Position numbers and translations under genes: made by a program. From Bacteroidales bacterium (lineage in GTDB: Bacteria; Bacteroidota; Bacteroidia; Bacteroidales; P3): 64,000 nucleotides of DNA. The stretch lies in assembly GCA_017960475.1 (NCBI GenBank), contig JAGCZH010000006.1, positions 124,001 to 188,000 of the forward strand, given 5' to 3'. This document shows positions 9,557 to 19,202 of this stretch, piece after piece. The notes below the pieces were generated by a model. The model had not been told where the DNA came from. It made no database searches and saw nothing but the letters and a program-made list of their open reading frames with translations. Position 1 is the first letter of the stretch; each line of letters opens with the position of its first letter.

Positions 9557-11998
9557 ATGAAGAAAATCTTAGCATCACTCACAGCACTTGCGATGCCACT
9601 ATTGACCTTCGCAAGTGAAGCCGACCTCAAAATGCCAAAGACATGGGCAGAAGCTCCGGAAAAAAGCATACTTTACTGGGGCTTCCTCATCGTAGCATTA
9701 GGTCTTCTCTTTGGATTCTGGCAATTTAGCAAAGTGAAAAAACTGAAAGCCCACAAATCAATGTTGGAGATAGGTAATGTCATTTTCAAGACCTGCTCTA
9801 CTTATTTGAAACAACAGGGTAAATTCCTCATCATCCTTTTCCTCTTCATTGGAGCCGCCATAGCTCTTTATTTCGGCGTTCTCAGCGACATGAAAGCCGG
9901 TGGAGTTGTGCTTGTGCTTTTGTGGACAATCATAGGTATTCTGGGCAGCTATGGCGTCGCATGGTTTGGCGTTCGCATGAACACCCTCGCCAACGCCAGA
10001 ATGGCTTTCGCCTCGTTGCGCCGTCGCCCACTCGACCTCCTCAACATTCCTCTGCGCGCTGGTATGAGCATCGGCATTGTGCTGATTTGTGTCGAGTTGG
10101 TTCTTATGCTTGTCATTCTTCTATGCATGCCTGGAGACCTTGCTGGCAGTTGCTTTATGGGCTTCGCTATCGGTGAGAGCCTTGGTGCCTCGGCTTTGCG
10201 TATCGCCGGTGGTATCTTCACCAAAATCGCCGACATCGGAAGCGACCTCATGAAGGTTGTTTTCAAGATTGGCGAAGACGATCCCCGCAACCCTGGCGTT
10301 ATCGCCGACTGCACTGGTGACAACGCTGGCGACAGTATTGGACCCACCGCCGACGGTTTTGAAACCTATGGCGTTACCGGCGTGGCTTTGGTAAGCTTTA
10401 TTCTCCTCGCTGTTCCCGACCCCTCAATCCAGGTGAAACTCCTCGTATGGATTTTCGTAATGCGTATACTCGGTATCATAGCCTCTGTGCTCTCCTACTA
10501 TATCAATGGTGCCATCGCAAAGGCAAAATACAGCAAAGCCGATGACCTAGACTTCGAAAAACCGCTCACCTCTCTTGTTTGGATCACTTCTATTCTCTCA
10601 ATCTGCGGCACTTTCATCGCCAGCTACTTCATGCTTGGTGATGTCAAGGAGGTCGTTTACAACGGCGAGACCGTGGCTTTGAACAACCTCTGGCTTGCAC
10701 TCTCCATCATCATCAGTTGTGGTACTCTTGGTGCCGCTCTTATTCCCGAATTCACCAAAATCTTCACCTCTCCCACATCCAAACATGTCGGCGAGGTTGT
10801 CAAAGCCTCTGAACAAGGCGGAGCCTCGCTCAACATCCTCAGCGGTTTGGTAGCCGGCAACATGGGCGCTTTCTGGACAGGTATTGTCTTCTTTGTGCTC
10901 ATGCTCATCTCCTATATGGCTGCCACAGGTTTCGGCATCGAACCCGTCTTCGGTCCCTTCTTCACCATCTTCGCCTTCGGCTTGGTGGCATTCGGTATGC
11001 TTGGCATGGGTCCCGTGACCATCGCCGTCGACAGCTATGGTCCTGTTACCGACAACGCCCAGTCGGTTTATGAACTCTCCCTTATCGAGGACGACATCGA
11101 GAAAACAACCAAAGAGGTGGAAAGCGAGTTCGGCTTCAAACCCGATTTTGAGAAAGCTAAATACTACCTTGAGGCCAACGACGGCGCCGGCAACACTTTC
11201 AAAGCCACCGCAAAACCCGTTCTTATCGGTACAGCAGTGGTTGGCGCCACAACGATGATATTCTCGCTTATCCTGATGATTCAGAAAGCCCTCCATATCG
11301 ACCCCGCCTCTATCCTCAACTTGCTCAATCCTTACAGTATTCTCGGATTCATCCTCGGCGGCTGCGTCATCTTCTGGTTCACAGGAGCCTCGATGCAAGC
11401 TGTCACCACTGGTGCCAACCGTGCCGTTGAGTTTATCAAGAACAACATCAAGCTTGACCCCAACGCTCCCAAGAAGGCCGACACAGAGAAGAGCCAGGAG
11501 GTTGTAAAGATTTGCACCAACTACGCCCAGAAAGGCATGATCAACATATTCATCGCGATATTCTGCTTCGCCCTTGGTTTCGCATGCATTAGCTCACCCG
11601 GAAGCATCGGCGCTGAAAACGCAGTATGTCTCTTTGTCAGTTACCTAATCTCCATCGCCGTCTTCGGTCTTTTCCAAGCTGTCTTTATGGCCAATGCCGG
11701 TGGCGCTTGGGACAATGCCAAAAAAGTCGTTGAGGTTGACATGAAAGCCAAAGGCACTCCGCTACACGACGCCAGCGTCGTTGGTGACACTGTTGGAGAC
11801 CCCTTCAAGGACACCAGCTCTGTGGCACTGAACCCCATCATCAAATTCACCACACTCTTTGGTGTTTTGGCTATGGAGATCGCCATTGCCCCGGACTTCC
11901 AAAAGGTGGCACCTTGGGCAGGAATCGTATTCATCCTTATAGCACTGTACTTTGTCTACCGTTCCTTCTTCAAGATGAGAATCACTACTAAAAAATAG
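9557..11998 (+). CDS. hppA: Membrane-bound ion-translocating pyrophosphatase
   Basis: Hydrolyses inorganic pyrophosphate and pumps H+ and/or Na+ across the inner membrane. The 813-residue, multi-spanning protein shows the active-site run EDDPRNPGVIADCTGDNAGD (about residues 240-259), GPVTDNAQSVYELS and, near the end, GGAWDNAKK and VVGDTVGDPFKDTS. In the K+-site segment GNTFKATAK the fifth residue is Lys549, the residue typical of K+-independent enzymes. The N-terminus has a signal-like stretch (MKKILASLTALAMPLLTFAS) and an extra segment before the usual core, making it longer than the usual roughly 700 residues. Own terminator downstream. Confidence 0.95.
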   Translation: MKKILASLTALAMPLLTFASEADLKMPKTWAEAPEKSILYWGFLIVALGLLFGFWQFSKVKKLKAHKSMLEIGNVIFKTCSTYLKQQGKFLIILFLFIGAAIALYFGVLSDMKAGGVVLVLLWTIIGILGSYGVAWFGVRMNTLANARMAFASLRRRPLDLLNIPLRAGMSIGIVLICVELVLMLVILLCMPGDLAGSCFMGFAIGESLGASALRIAGGIFTKIADIGSDLMKVVFKIGEDDPRNPGVIADCTGDNAGDSIGPTADGFETYGVTGVALVSFILLAVPDPSIQVKLLVWIFVMRILGIIASVLSYYINGAIAKAKYSKADDLDFEKPLTSLVWITSILSICGTFIASYFMLGDVKEVVYNGETVALNNLWLALSIIISCGTLGAALIPEFTKIFTSPTSKHVGEVVKASEQGGASLNILSGLVAGNMGAFWTGIVFFVLMLISYMAATGFGIEPVFGPFFTIFAFGLVAFGMLGMGPVTIAVDSYGPVTDNAQSVYELSLIEDDIEKTTKEVESEFGFKPDFEKAKYYLEANDGAGNTFKATAKPVLIGTAVVGATTMIFSLILMIQKALHIDPASILNLLNPYSILGFILGGCVIFWFTGASMQAVTTGANRAVEFIKNNIKLDPNAPKKADTEKSQEVVKICTNYAQKGMINIFIAIFCFALGFACISSPGSIGAENAVCLFVSYLISIAVFGLFQAVFMANAGGAWDNAKKVVEVDMKAKGTPLHDASVVGDTVGDPFKDTSSVALNPIIKFTTLFGVLAMEIAIAPDFQKVAPWAGIVFILIALYFVYRSFFKMRITTKK

Positions 11999-12012
11999 TA
12001 ACAACAGTAATC

Positions 12013-12053
12013 AAAAAAAGATGTCTCAATTTTTTTTGAGACATCTTTTTTTT
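12013..12053 (+). terminator. Bidirectional terminator between hppA and the thioesterase
   Basis: Seventeen-base inverted repeat: A7-GATGTCTCAA (12013-12029) with TTGAGACATC-T7 (12036-12052) around a T6 loop. The A- and T-runs make it usable for both convergent genes. Confidence 0.92.
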
Positions 12054-12100
12054 ACATTTTTGTTTTCTAACGAAGTATCTATCTTAGTACGCATATCCCC

Positions 12101-12529
12101 TCATACCCTCTTTACGCACTCTGGGTACATTTCAATAATGTTCTCATATAACACAGGGAAACGTTGTTCCAACGACACCGGCTTCCCTTTTTCAAAAAAG
12201 CAGTGAGTACTTTGCGCGGTGCAAACAATTTTGCCTGACACCGACATGGAATAGACAAACACAAACTTCAATGGCGTGATCTCTTTCACTGAGACGACAA
12301 TGGTTATGTCATCTTTGAATGTGGTGGTTTTGCGATAGCGACACTCTACACTAACCACAGGCGACACAATGCCTTCCGATTCCATGCGGTCGAAACCATA
12401 TCCAAGTTGTTCCATCCAATCGACCCTGGCCTCTTCCATAAAACGGATATAGTTGCTGTGATGTGTGATGCCCATGCCGTCACACTCATAATATTTCACC
12501 TCATGGTGATATGGTTTTATCTCTATCAT
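12101..12529 (-). CDS. Acyl-CoA thioesterase, hotdog fold (YbgC/FadM type)
   Basis: Hydrolyses acyl- or aryl-CoA thioesters; substrate unknown. The 142-residue product carries the family motif in the form YYECDGMGITHHSNYIRFME with EAR directly after, where the Asp and the HxNY segment form the active site of 4-hydroxybenzoyl-CoA-thioesterase-like enzymes. Length is normal. It starts 20 bases downstream of the flavoprotein gene on the same strand, so the two probably share a transcript ending at the bidirectional terminator. Confidence 0.9.
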   Translation of the reverse strand: MIEIKPYHHEVKYYECDGMGITHHSNYIRFMEEARVDWMEQLGYGFDRMESEGIVSPVVSVECRYRKTTTFKDDITIVVSVKEITPLKFVFVYSMSVSGKIVCTAQSTHCFFEKGKPVSLEQRFPVLYENIIEMYPECVKRV

Positions 12530-12549
12530 CGCAAAAAAGGTGTTAAGTG

Positions 12550-13809
12550 TTATTCCTCTGTTTTCAGTTGTGCGGCAAGACTACGGGCCTCTTTGATATT
12601 GTCCTCAATAGAACAATATGTCCAACTGCCATAGCGGCCAATGGAATAGACACCATGCTGTGCCAAGAGCTTCTTTTTGCTCTCGACATCCGCAACAGAG
12701 GCATTGGTGATATGGACGTATGCGGGGTTCATAACAACTGTCTCGTAATCGACCACATGCTGACTCTTGTCTATAAGACCAGCGGCAAGCATATCGTCGA
12801 GCACTTTCTGATAATATTTCTCCGGTTCGATGACTGCTTTGTTGTCAAAACCTATCTCGACATAAACCGACGTGCGATCGGTGGAGAGGATGTTGTCGTA
12901 GAAGCCGACACGATAGAAGATGTATTTGCCTTCAGGAAAATATATCCAGTGGTATTTGTCTATAGGACCTTTGCTGTCGAAACCGATATTGAACACCAGG
13001 ACTTGGTTCCACGAATATATACTTCGGTCGTAGTCAATGCCGCACATTTGCAGAAGCATCGGGAAAGGCAGAGTAGATACCAGGCGGTCGAAGCGCAGCA
13101 CCTCTCCGTTGTCGGTGGTCACCGTTTTGGCGTTGAGGTCGATAGCCTTAGCGCCGCATGAGGTGCGGATTTTGTTTTTGTCGAGGAGTTCCACGACGCT
13201 GCGCACATATTCATAGGCGCCACGGCGTGGATAGACAAAGGTGGCATTGTAGGAACTGTTGTTGCCGGCCTTGAAGTTGCGGATAATATCCTCCTTCTCA
13301 GCGTAAGGAAAGAAACGTCCCATAGCATCCTTGTCGAGACGGTTGAGGTCGCAGGCATAGAGCTTGCTATTGTAAGGAATAAGGAATTTTTCGGAGATAG
13401 AGGTGCCGAATTTGCAATATAGCATCTCCTTAAAGTTGGAGAAATCCTTATGCTCATTGTTGAAGAGGTCGTATAGACAGTCAATGAATTCCTCTTTAGG
13501 TAGCTGGTGGATGTTTTTCTGGAAAGGATATTCGACAAAAATATCCTTGTATTTTATTTTGGTGTTTTTTACAGGTTCCACAATGTCGTCCATAGACATA
13601 TCACGCATTATCATCTGCTCAATATCTTTATCCTGGAAATGGAAGAAATGACCCGAGTAGTCCCACACATAGCCGTTGCGGTATGTGGTTTTGCAATATC
13701 CGCCAATACGGTCGGTCTTTTCCAGAAGGGTCCAGTCCTGGCCTTTGTCGTACATGGCAAAAGAAAGACCAGAGATTCCACCACCAATAATAATATCCTT
13801 ATTCTTCAT
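12550..13809 (-). CDS. FAD-dependent oxidoreductase, UDP-galactopyranose-mutase-like
   Basis: Flavoprotein of 419 residues. The N-terminus has the dinucleotide-binding motif DIIIGGGISGLSFA and, after it, LLEKTDRIGGYCKT. The following YSGHFFHFQDKDIEQ recalls the substrate-side segment of UDP-galactopyranose mutases and protoporphyrinogen-oxidase-like enzymes. The C-terminal GRYGSWTYCSIEDNIKEA is the usual FAD-contacting end of this superfamily, with the terminal helix following. Likely role: isomerising or oxidising a nucleotide sugar for surface glycan; the exact substrate is not visible. It lies directly upstream of the thioesterase gene. Confidence 0.75.
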   Translation of the reverse strand: MKNKDIIIGGGISGLSFAMYDKGQDWTLLEKTDRIGGYCKTTYRNGYVWDYSGHFFHFQDKDIEQMIMRDMSMDDIVEPVKNTKIKYKDIFVEYPFQKNIHQLPKEEFIDCLYDLFNNEHKDFSNFKEMLYCKFGTSISEKFLIPYNSKLYACDLNRLDKDAMGRFFPYAEKEDIIRNFKAGNNSSYNATFVYPRRGAYEYVRSVVELLDKNKIRTSCGAKAIDLNAKTVTTDNGEVLRFDRLVSTLPFPMLLQMCGIDYDRSIYSWNQVLVFNIGFDSKGPIDKYHWIYFPEGKYIFYRVGFYDNILSTDRTSVYVEIGFDNKAVIEPEKYYQKVLDDMLAAGLIDKSQHVVDYETVVMNPAYVHITNASVADVESKKKLLAQHGVYSIGRYGSWTYCSIEDNIKEARSLAAQLKTEE

Positions 13810-13871
13810 TATTTTCGTTGTTTTGTGTTTTAGATATTGCGTTATTATGTTACACCTATATAACGATTTTT

Positions 13872-14387
13872 CTATTTTATAGTATTCAAAAGTTTATTTC
13901 TTGTGTGTTTTACTCCAGCGCCTAGGTTTGAGGGCTCGATCATAAGCAAGCTCCGACGTAATTCTCCCATCAACTCAGGATAGGGCAAGCATAGTGTGTA
14001 TGCCAATTTCATGCATAACGAGCGCACACCATAAGTCTCGTCAGCCATCATCATATGCATAAGGCAGAAATCGAGCAAAGTGATATATGACTGTGGCACC
14101 TCTTCGTCAGCAGCGTCCAATGGCCAGTCAATCCTGTTAAGCAGAGCAAGACAGATGCGACGCAATGACACATTGGCGGTGGTTGTGGCACGAGCGACAA
14201 GATCGTCACGATGAGCGGCAATAGATTGGTCGGCGGCTCGAGGCAGATGAGTCAAAGCCCAAGCATAATGAACAGCCTCGCCATTGTCGTCATCGAAGAC
14301 GGCTTCGAAATAGCTCTCCATTGTCGCCGCATCGTCGTAGGCTTTCTTAGCCATTGCCTTGACCTCATCAATATGTATAGCAGCCAT
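13872..14387 (-). CDS. Uncharacterised helical-repeat protein
   Basis: About 171 residues from ATG at 14387; the frame also allows a start at 14420. I recognise no named family. The sequence is almost all helical with Ala/Leu-rich amphipathic segments (AHYAWALTHLP-like, SLRRICLALLNRI, SYITLLDFCLMHMM, VRSLCMKLAYTLC), suggesting a small HEAT/ARM-like solenoid. No catalytic motif is seen. A -7 type element at 14511-14518 supports independent transcription. It may be a Bacteroidales-restricted cytoplasmic protein. Confidence 0.65.
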   Translation of the reverse strand: MAAIHIDEVKAMAKKAYDDAATMESYFEAVFDDDNGEAVHYAWALTHLPRAADQSIAAHRDDLVARATTTANVSLRRICLALLNRIDWPLDAADEEVPQSYITLLDFCLMHMMMADETYGVRSLCMKLAYTLCLPYPELMGELRRSLLMIEPSNLGAGVKHTRNKLLNTIK

Positions 14388-14510
14388 AGTAGTTGGATTT
14401 AACGCCATGCCCTCAAACAAACAAAGCAGACGTAATCACGTTTTATAAATCTGATTATTAGTCACTCACAAAGTCTTTTGCAATAGACCACAACAGCTCT
14501 ATTCGCAATG

Positions 14511-14518
14511 CAAATTTA
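14511..14518 (-). promoter_or_regulatory. Putative -7 element of the helical-repeat gene
   Basis: Minus strand TAAATTTG followed by C, about 120 bases upstream of the preferred start. Confidence 0.45.
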
Positions 14519-14662
14519 CATATTTTTCCAGAGATAGACACTAAATCAAAATAAATAAAAAAAGTCTTCGTTATATAGAATACAAATAAAAACACTTTCT
14601 ATGCTGAAAAAGCGAGAGAGTGTGGAAAAGACATTTTTGAAATAAACTAAAGAGATATTATC

Positions 14663-15700
14663 ATGAAAATAGCAGTAGTAGGAGCAACAGGCCTTGTTGG
14701 AGGAGTAATGCTTAAAGTGCTGGAGGAACGCGGTTTTGCCAATGAAGAGATTATCGCCGCGGCGTCACCCAAGTCTATAGGCAAAAGAATACAATTCGCC
14801 GACCGGCAACTGAATGTTGTCTCGGTTGATGACGCGATAGCCATGAAACCCGATTTCGCCATTTTTTCAGCGGGAGCGGCAGCCTCACGTCAATACGCGC
14901 CTCTTTTTGCCGCTGCAGGAACCATCGTGATTGATAATTCGTCAGCATGGCGCAAAGACGACGACAAACCTCTTGTGGTACCAGAAGTCAATTTCAGCGC
15001 CATCACTTCAGAAAGCCGCATTATTGCCAATCCCAACTGCAGCACCATACAGATGGTTCTCGCAGTGTCACAACTACATAAACGCTATCGCATCAAACGA
15101 CTTGTGATAAGCACATACCAATCCATTACAGGCACAGGTATCAAGGCTGTTCGCCAGTTGAGAGAAGAGGAAGCCTGGCATGCGGAACAGGTTATCAAGC
15201 AAGGAGAGAATGCGCCTTCGCAGGTCGACGCCATGGGCGTTCACAGCCAGGCATACCCATATCAGATTTTCCGTAACCTATTCCCCCATGGTGGAGATTT
15301 CCAAGAAGACGGATACACCACAGAAGAACAGAAACTGGTCAACGAGACTCACAAAATACTTTCCGACAACAGTATCGCAATAACAGCCACAGTGGCTCGT
15401 GTACCGGTCGTAGGAGGTCACAGTGAATCTGTGAATGTTGAGTTTCACGAGGAATTTGAGATCGAAGAGGTTCATAAAATCATAGCTGAGACGCCAGGAG
15501 TGATACTCTACGACGACCCATCGAAACTTCAATACCCAATGCCCATTATGTCTGAGGGACGCGACGAAGTCTTTGTCGGTCGCGTGCGTCGTGACCTGTC
15601 GCAACCAAGAACATTGAACCTTTGGATTGTGGCAGACAATCTCCGCAAAGGAGCAGCCACTAACGCTATCCAGATTATGCAAAAAATGATAAAGGGATAA
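14663..15700 (+). CDS. asd: Aspartate-semialdehyde dehydrogenase
   Basis: Reduces aspartyl phosphate to the semialdehyde, feeding lysine/diaminopimelate, threonine and methionine synthesis. The 345-residue product has the NADPH-binding MKIAVVGATGLVGGVML, the active-site Cys126 in NPNCSTIQMV, and the substrate segment ATVARVPVVGGHSESVNVEF where Arg and His bind substrate. Length is normal. A GldH-like lipoprotein gene follows 34 bases later, which suggests co-transcription. Confidence 0.96.
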   Translation: MKIAVVGATGLVGGVMLKVLEERGFANEEIIAAASPKSIGKRIQFADRQLNVVSVDDAIAMKPDFAIFSAGAAASRQYAPLFAAAGTIVIDNSSAWRKDDDKPLVVPEVNFSAITSESRIIANPNCSTIQMVLAVSQLHKRYRIKRLVISTYQSITGTGIKAVRQLREEEAWHAEQVIKQGENAPSQVDAMGVHSQAYPYQIFRNLFPHGGDFQEDGYTTEEQKLVNETHKILSDNSIAITATVARVPVVGGHSESVNVEFHEEFEIEEVHKIIAETPGVILYDDPSKLQYPMPIMSEGRDEVFVGRVRRDLSQPRTLNLWIVADNLRKGAATNAIQIMQKMIKG

Positions 15701-15734
15701 CACCTCACCAAAACACATATTCAAGAGATACAAG

Positions 15735-16196
15735 ATGCGTAAAATAATCTTAATAATAGCCGCGGCATTAGTCTTTGGCGCATGCGGCAAAAAAGTCATT
15801 GTAGACCAAACCATACCCTTCGAAAACGATTGTTGGCTCAGATTTGAACCGGCGCTATTCTCTGTACCCATCAAAGACATTGACAAAAACTACGCCGTCA
15901 GTGTGACCTTGAAATACGACACATCACGTCTTTCTGGTAACGAGTTGCCTCTGCTGGTGGACTTTTTTGCCGACAGCAATGAGATGCACAACTTCACCCC
16001 TACCATGCGTTTGAAGAGCGCCGACGGCACACGCCGTGGCCAAACAATAGGAGCGCTCTGCTCTGTCACCGACACCATAGACAGGCTTCGCTCCTTTAAC
16101 AAACCAGGGACATACACATACCGCATTAAACAACGCACTTCAAAATACGAGATCTACGGTATCTCAAGCATTACACTGCACATAGAAAAGATATAA
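15735..16196 (+). CDS. gldH: GldH-like lipoprotein
   Basis: Predicted outer-membrane or periplasmic lipoprotein of 153 residues with a signal peptide and lipobox ending LVFGAC (Cys17). The remainder is beta-rich; the ending FNKPGTYTYRIKQRTSKYEI with YGISSITLHIEKI matches the pattern of gliding-motility lipoprotein GldH (PGTYxFxIEQ ... GIxxVGLRIEK). In gliding Bacteroidota GldH is needed for motility and surface secretion; many non-gliding Bacteroidales keep it. Identification is by pattern, so moderately sure. Lies between asd and uvrC. Confidence 0.65.
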   Translation: MRKIILIIAAALVFGACGKKVIVDQTIPFENDCWLRFEPALFSVPIKDIDKNYAVSVTLKYDTSRLSGNELPLLVDFFADSNEMHNFTPTMRLKSADGTRRGQTIGALCSVTDTIDRLRSFNKPGTYTYRIKQRTSKYEIYGISSITLHIEKI

Positions 16197-16258
16197 GTTT
16201 TGTCTTAAAAACGACAGAATGTAATTGAGTCCTGATCATCAACAGACAGCAGTCACTC

Positions 16259-18139
16259 TTGATCGACAAAAGCATAAATAAAAACATCGACCGCATCAAG
16301 ACGCGGCTCAAAACCATTCCGGAAACGCCAGGAGTGTACCAATATCTTGACGAAGATGGGAAGGTTATATACGTTGGGAAAGCCCGAAATCTGCAACGAC
16401 GTGTCAGTTCTTATTTCAACCGTTATGACGACAACAGCTCAAAAATAAAGATGCTGGTTCGGCATATCCATGACGTGCGAGTCACCGTGGTTGCCACTGA
16501 GGTTGACGCACTGCTGCTTGAGAACAACCTCATCAAGCAATATCAACCTCGTTACAACAGCATGCTTAAGGACGACAAGACATACCCTTACCTATGCATT
16601 ACCGACGAGGACTACCCTCGCCTACTTTTCACTCGCGACCGAACACACTTAAAAGGCCAGTTTTTCGGTCCATATCCCAACCAGCGTATTCTCCGGGAGC
16701 TACAGGATATTATCAGAAAACTATTCTCATACCGTCACTGCAAAAAAAATCTACGCTGGGACAAAGAACGGGGCGTTGTCACAGGTGGCGACCGACAGTG
16801 CATGAACCACCAGATAGGACTTTGCAAAGCTCCATGTGTCGGCCTTGAGAGTCACGAGGACTACATTGAAACTATTAACCGCATACGACAAATATTGCGT
16901 GGAGACTTTGGCGATATTCTCGATTCGCTGAAAAAGGAGATGTTTGACCTCGCCAATGAGTTAAGATTTGAAGAGGCCGAGGTGTTAAGGCGCAAAATAC
17001 GGCTACTGGAAGAGTACCAGTCGCGCTCGACGGTGGTTAACACAAATGTCCGCGATGTCGATGTTTTCTCAATACTATCGGATACCAAATACGCCTATAT
17101 CAACATGATGCGTATAAAAAACGGCAGCATAGTCTACTCTTTCTCCACTGAAGTAAAGAAGCAACTTGACGAAAGCGACAGTGAGATACTCTCAACGGTA
17201 ATACCCACGCTTCACGAACAAACCGAAAGCACTGCCAAGGAGGCCATAGTACCGTTCATTGTCGACGAATTGCCCGAAGAGTATCTTCACCAGACGGTTC
17301 CCTCTCGAGGCGACCGAAAGCAGTTGCTGGAGCTGAGTATGCGCAACGTTGTATCCTATCAGCATCAATGCATACACCAAAGGTTGCTTGTGAATCCCGA
17401 TGACGGACGCAACCAGCTTATGGAACGTCTACAAAAAGAGCTTCATTTGAAGCGTTTGCCAACGCATATTGAGTGTTTCGACAACTCCAACATTCAAGGG
17501 GCATATCCTGTGGCTGCCATGGTACGTTTCACCAACGGCAAACCAGACAAAAGTGAATATAGAAAATACAATATCAAAACGCCCAGCGGCGACAATGGTA
17601 AAAGCGGCGAAAACAAAATCATCGCACGCGACGACTATGCATCCATGGCAGAAGTGATTTATCGCCGTTACAGCCGCCTCATTGATGAAGGTAAGGAATT
17701 GCCAGGATTACTCATCGTCGATGGCGGTATGGGACAAATGGAGATGGCTCGAAGAGTGATACAGGATGAATTGCATATCGATCTGCCTATAGCTGGTCTT
17801 GCCAAAAACGACCGGCACAGAACCAACGAGCTACTCTGCTATGATGAGAGCAACAATATTCGTGTGGTTGGATTGAAACCCACCGACCAATTATTTCATT
17901 TTATGGAGCAAATACAAAATGAGGTACACCGTTTTGCCATCAGCTTTCATCGCGACAAGAGAAGCAAAGGAACAATCCGCACACTTCTCACCGACATACC
18001 TGGAATTGGCGAGAAAACAGCACATGAACTGCTCCTGAAATTTGGCTCAATACGAGAAATCAAGACGAAGACTCTCGACGATCTATCCAAAGCCATAGGA
18101 CCGGCAAAAGCGAAGATAGTCTATGACTATTTCAGATAG
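16259..18139 (+). CDS. uvrC: Excinuclease ABC subunit C
   Basis: Makes both incisions in nucleotide excision repair. The 626-residue product contains the GIY-YIG nuclease (PETPGVYQYLDEDGKVIYVG), the UVR UvrB-contact motif (EMFDLANELRFEEAEVLRRK), the RNase-H-like second nuclease (IECFDNSNIQGAYPVAAMV, LLIVDGGMGQMEMA) and a C-terminal helix-hairpin-helix pair (LTDIPGIGEKTAHELLLKFG). The start is TTG at 16259; no in-frame ATG lies upstream before a stop and the GIY-YIG domain starts within 40 residues. Converges with the pseudouridine synthase gene with no hairpin in the 28-base gap. Confidence 0.96.
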   Translation: MIDKSINKNIDRIKTRLKTIPETPGVYQYLDEDGKVIYVGKARNLQRRVSSYFNRYDDNSSKIKMLVRHIHDVRVTVVATEVDALLLENNLIKQYQPRYNSMLKDDKTYPYLCITDEDYPRLLFTRDRTHLKGQFFGPYPNQRILRELQDIIRKLFSYRHCKKNLRWDKERGVVTGGDRQCMNHQIGLCKAPCVGLESHEDYIETINRIRQILRGDFGDILDSLKKEMFDLANELRFEEAEVLRRKIRLLEEYQSRSTVVNTNVRDVDVFSILSDTKYAYINMMRIKNGSIVYSFSTEVKKQLDESDSEILSTVIPTLHEQTESTAKEAIVPFIVDELPEEYLHQTVPSRGDRKQLLELSMRNVVSYQHQCIHQRLLVNPDDGRNQLMERLQKELHLKRLPTHIECFDNSNIQGAYPVAAMVRFTNGKPDKSEYRKYNIKTPSGDNGKSGENKIIARDDYASMAEVIYRRYSRLIDEGKELPGLLIVDGGMGQMEMARRVIQDELHIDLPIAGLAKNDRHRTNELLCYDESNNIRVVGLKPTDQLFHFMEQIQNEVHRFAISFHRDKRSKGTIRTLLTDIPGIGEKTAHELLLKFGSIREIKTKTLDDLSKAIGPAKAKIVYDYFR

Positions 18140-18167
18140 TCGAGAAACAGAGATGGCCGTGGTGGTA

Positions 18168-19121
18168 TTATTTCTTCACCGACGAACCGCCTATCATCAT
18201 CAGATAATTGACCTCTTGCTGGGTTAACTCGCGTACCCTTCCTCTAGCCAAATCTTTCTTGGTAAGACCGGCGAAACAGGTACGATCCAGTTTTTTAACC
18301 TCATAGCCCAGATGTTCGAAAATACGGCGGACAATGCGGTTTCTGCCGGAATGCAAAGCCACACCGACAATACTACGATCCTGCCCTCCCTGATATTGAA
18401 CATCGTCAACGGCTATAGGGCCGTCCTCGAGCACTATGCCTTCAATCATCCGCTTCATATCGGCATTGGAAACCGGTCGGTCGCACTCCACCTGGTAAAT
18501 CTTATAGATGTTCGAAGAAGGATGTGTTAGACGTTTTGCCATTTCACCGTCATTGGTAAAAAGCAAAAGCCCTGTAGTGTTTTTGTCCAATCTACCAACA
18601 GGATATATGCGTTCCCTACAGCAGCCCTGTACAAGCGACATTACCGTGTTGCGTTCCTGCGGGTCGTCGAGTGTGGTGATATAACCCTTAGGTTTGTTGA
18701 GAAGAAAATAACGTTTAGGCTCGCTGCGGAGAACTCTACCTGCATATGAGACAACATCACCTTCTTTCACACGATATCCCATAACAGTGATGACTTCCCC
18801 ATTGACAGTGACGGCACCGGCCTCAATAAGTTTGTCAGCGTCACGACGGGAACAAATTCCGGCATTAGAGATATATTTGTTCAAGCGTGTTGTACCGTCA
18901 TATTTGGGTTCTGGAGGAGCCTGACGTGTTTTACGGCGATTAATCTTGTTCTGTATTATTTCGTCGCTTCCCTTCAGACGTTTGTTGTTGCCCTTCTTGA
19001 AATTGCGGCGATTATGATTCTCATCACCGTTTTGTTTGTTGAATTCATTTCCTTCTGCACGTTTTCTGCGTGGTTCCTTTTTGCGACCCTCTTCATTGTG
19101 GTCAAGATTGTATTTCTCCAT
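18168..19121 (-). CDS. Ribosomal large-subunit pseudouridine synthase, RsuA/RluB family
   Basis: Isomerises specific uridines in rRNA. The first about 75 residues are a basic, Asn/Lys/Arg-rich disordered tail. Then an S4 RNA-binding domain (TRLNKYISNAGICSRRDADK) and the catalytic domain with the nucleophilic Asp in PVGRLDKNTTGLLLFTNDG, followed by YQVECDRPVSNADM and HSGRNRIVRRIFEHLGYEV. Total 317 residues. The target uridine (RluB, RluE or RluF type) cannot be assigned with certainty. The basic extension is a common addition in Bacteroidota. Confidence 0.9.
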   Translation of the reverse strand: MEKYNLDHNEEGRKKEPRRKRAEGNEFNKQNGDENHNRRNFKKGNNKRLKGSDEIIQNKINRRKTRQAPPEPKYDGTTRLNKYISNAGICSRRDADKLIEAGAVTVNGEVITVMGYRVKEGDVVSYAGRVLRSEPKRYFLLNKPKGYITTLDDPQERNTVMSLVQGCCRERIYPVGRLDKNTTGLLLFTNDGEMAKRLTHPSSNIYKIYQVECDRPVSNADMKRMIEGIVLEDGPIAVDDVQYQGGQDRSIVGVALHSGRNRIVRRIFEHLGYEVKKLDRTCFAGLTKKDLARGRVRELTQQEVNYLMMIGGSSVKK

Positions 19122-19202
19122 AGTCAGAAAAGTAGTTTTAGTTGGTGAGTGAAAAATGATGAAGATTATAGTATTCTAACACCACTATGTTTTAATAAAT
19201 CT

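Noticed and set aside
10598-11398. 266-codon minus-strand open frame inside hppA
   Set aside because: Mirror of the pyrophosphatase coding sequence; His/Cys/Asp-rich low-quality translation.
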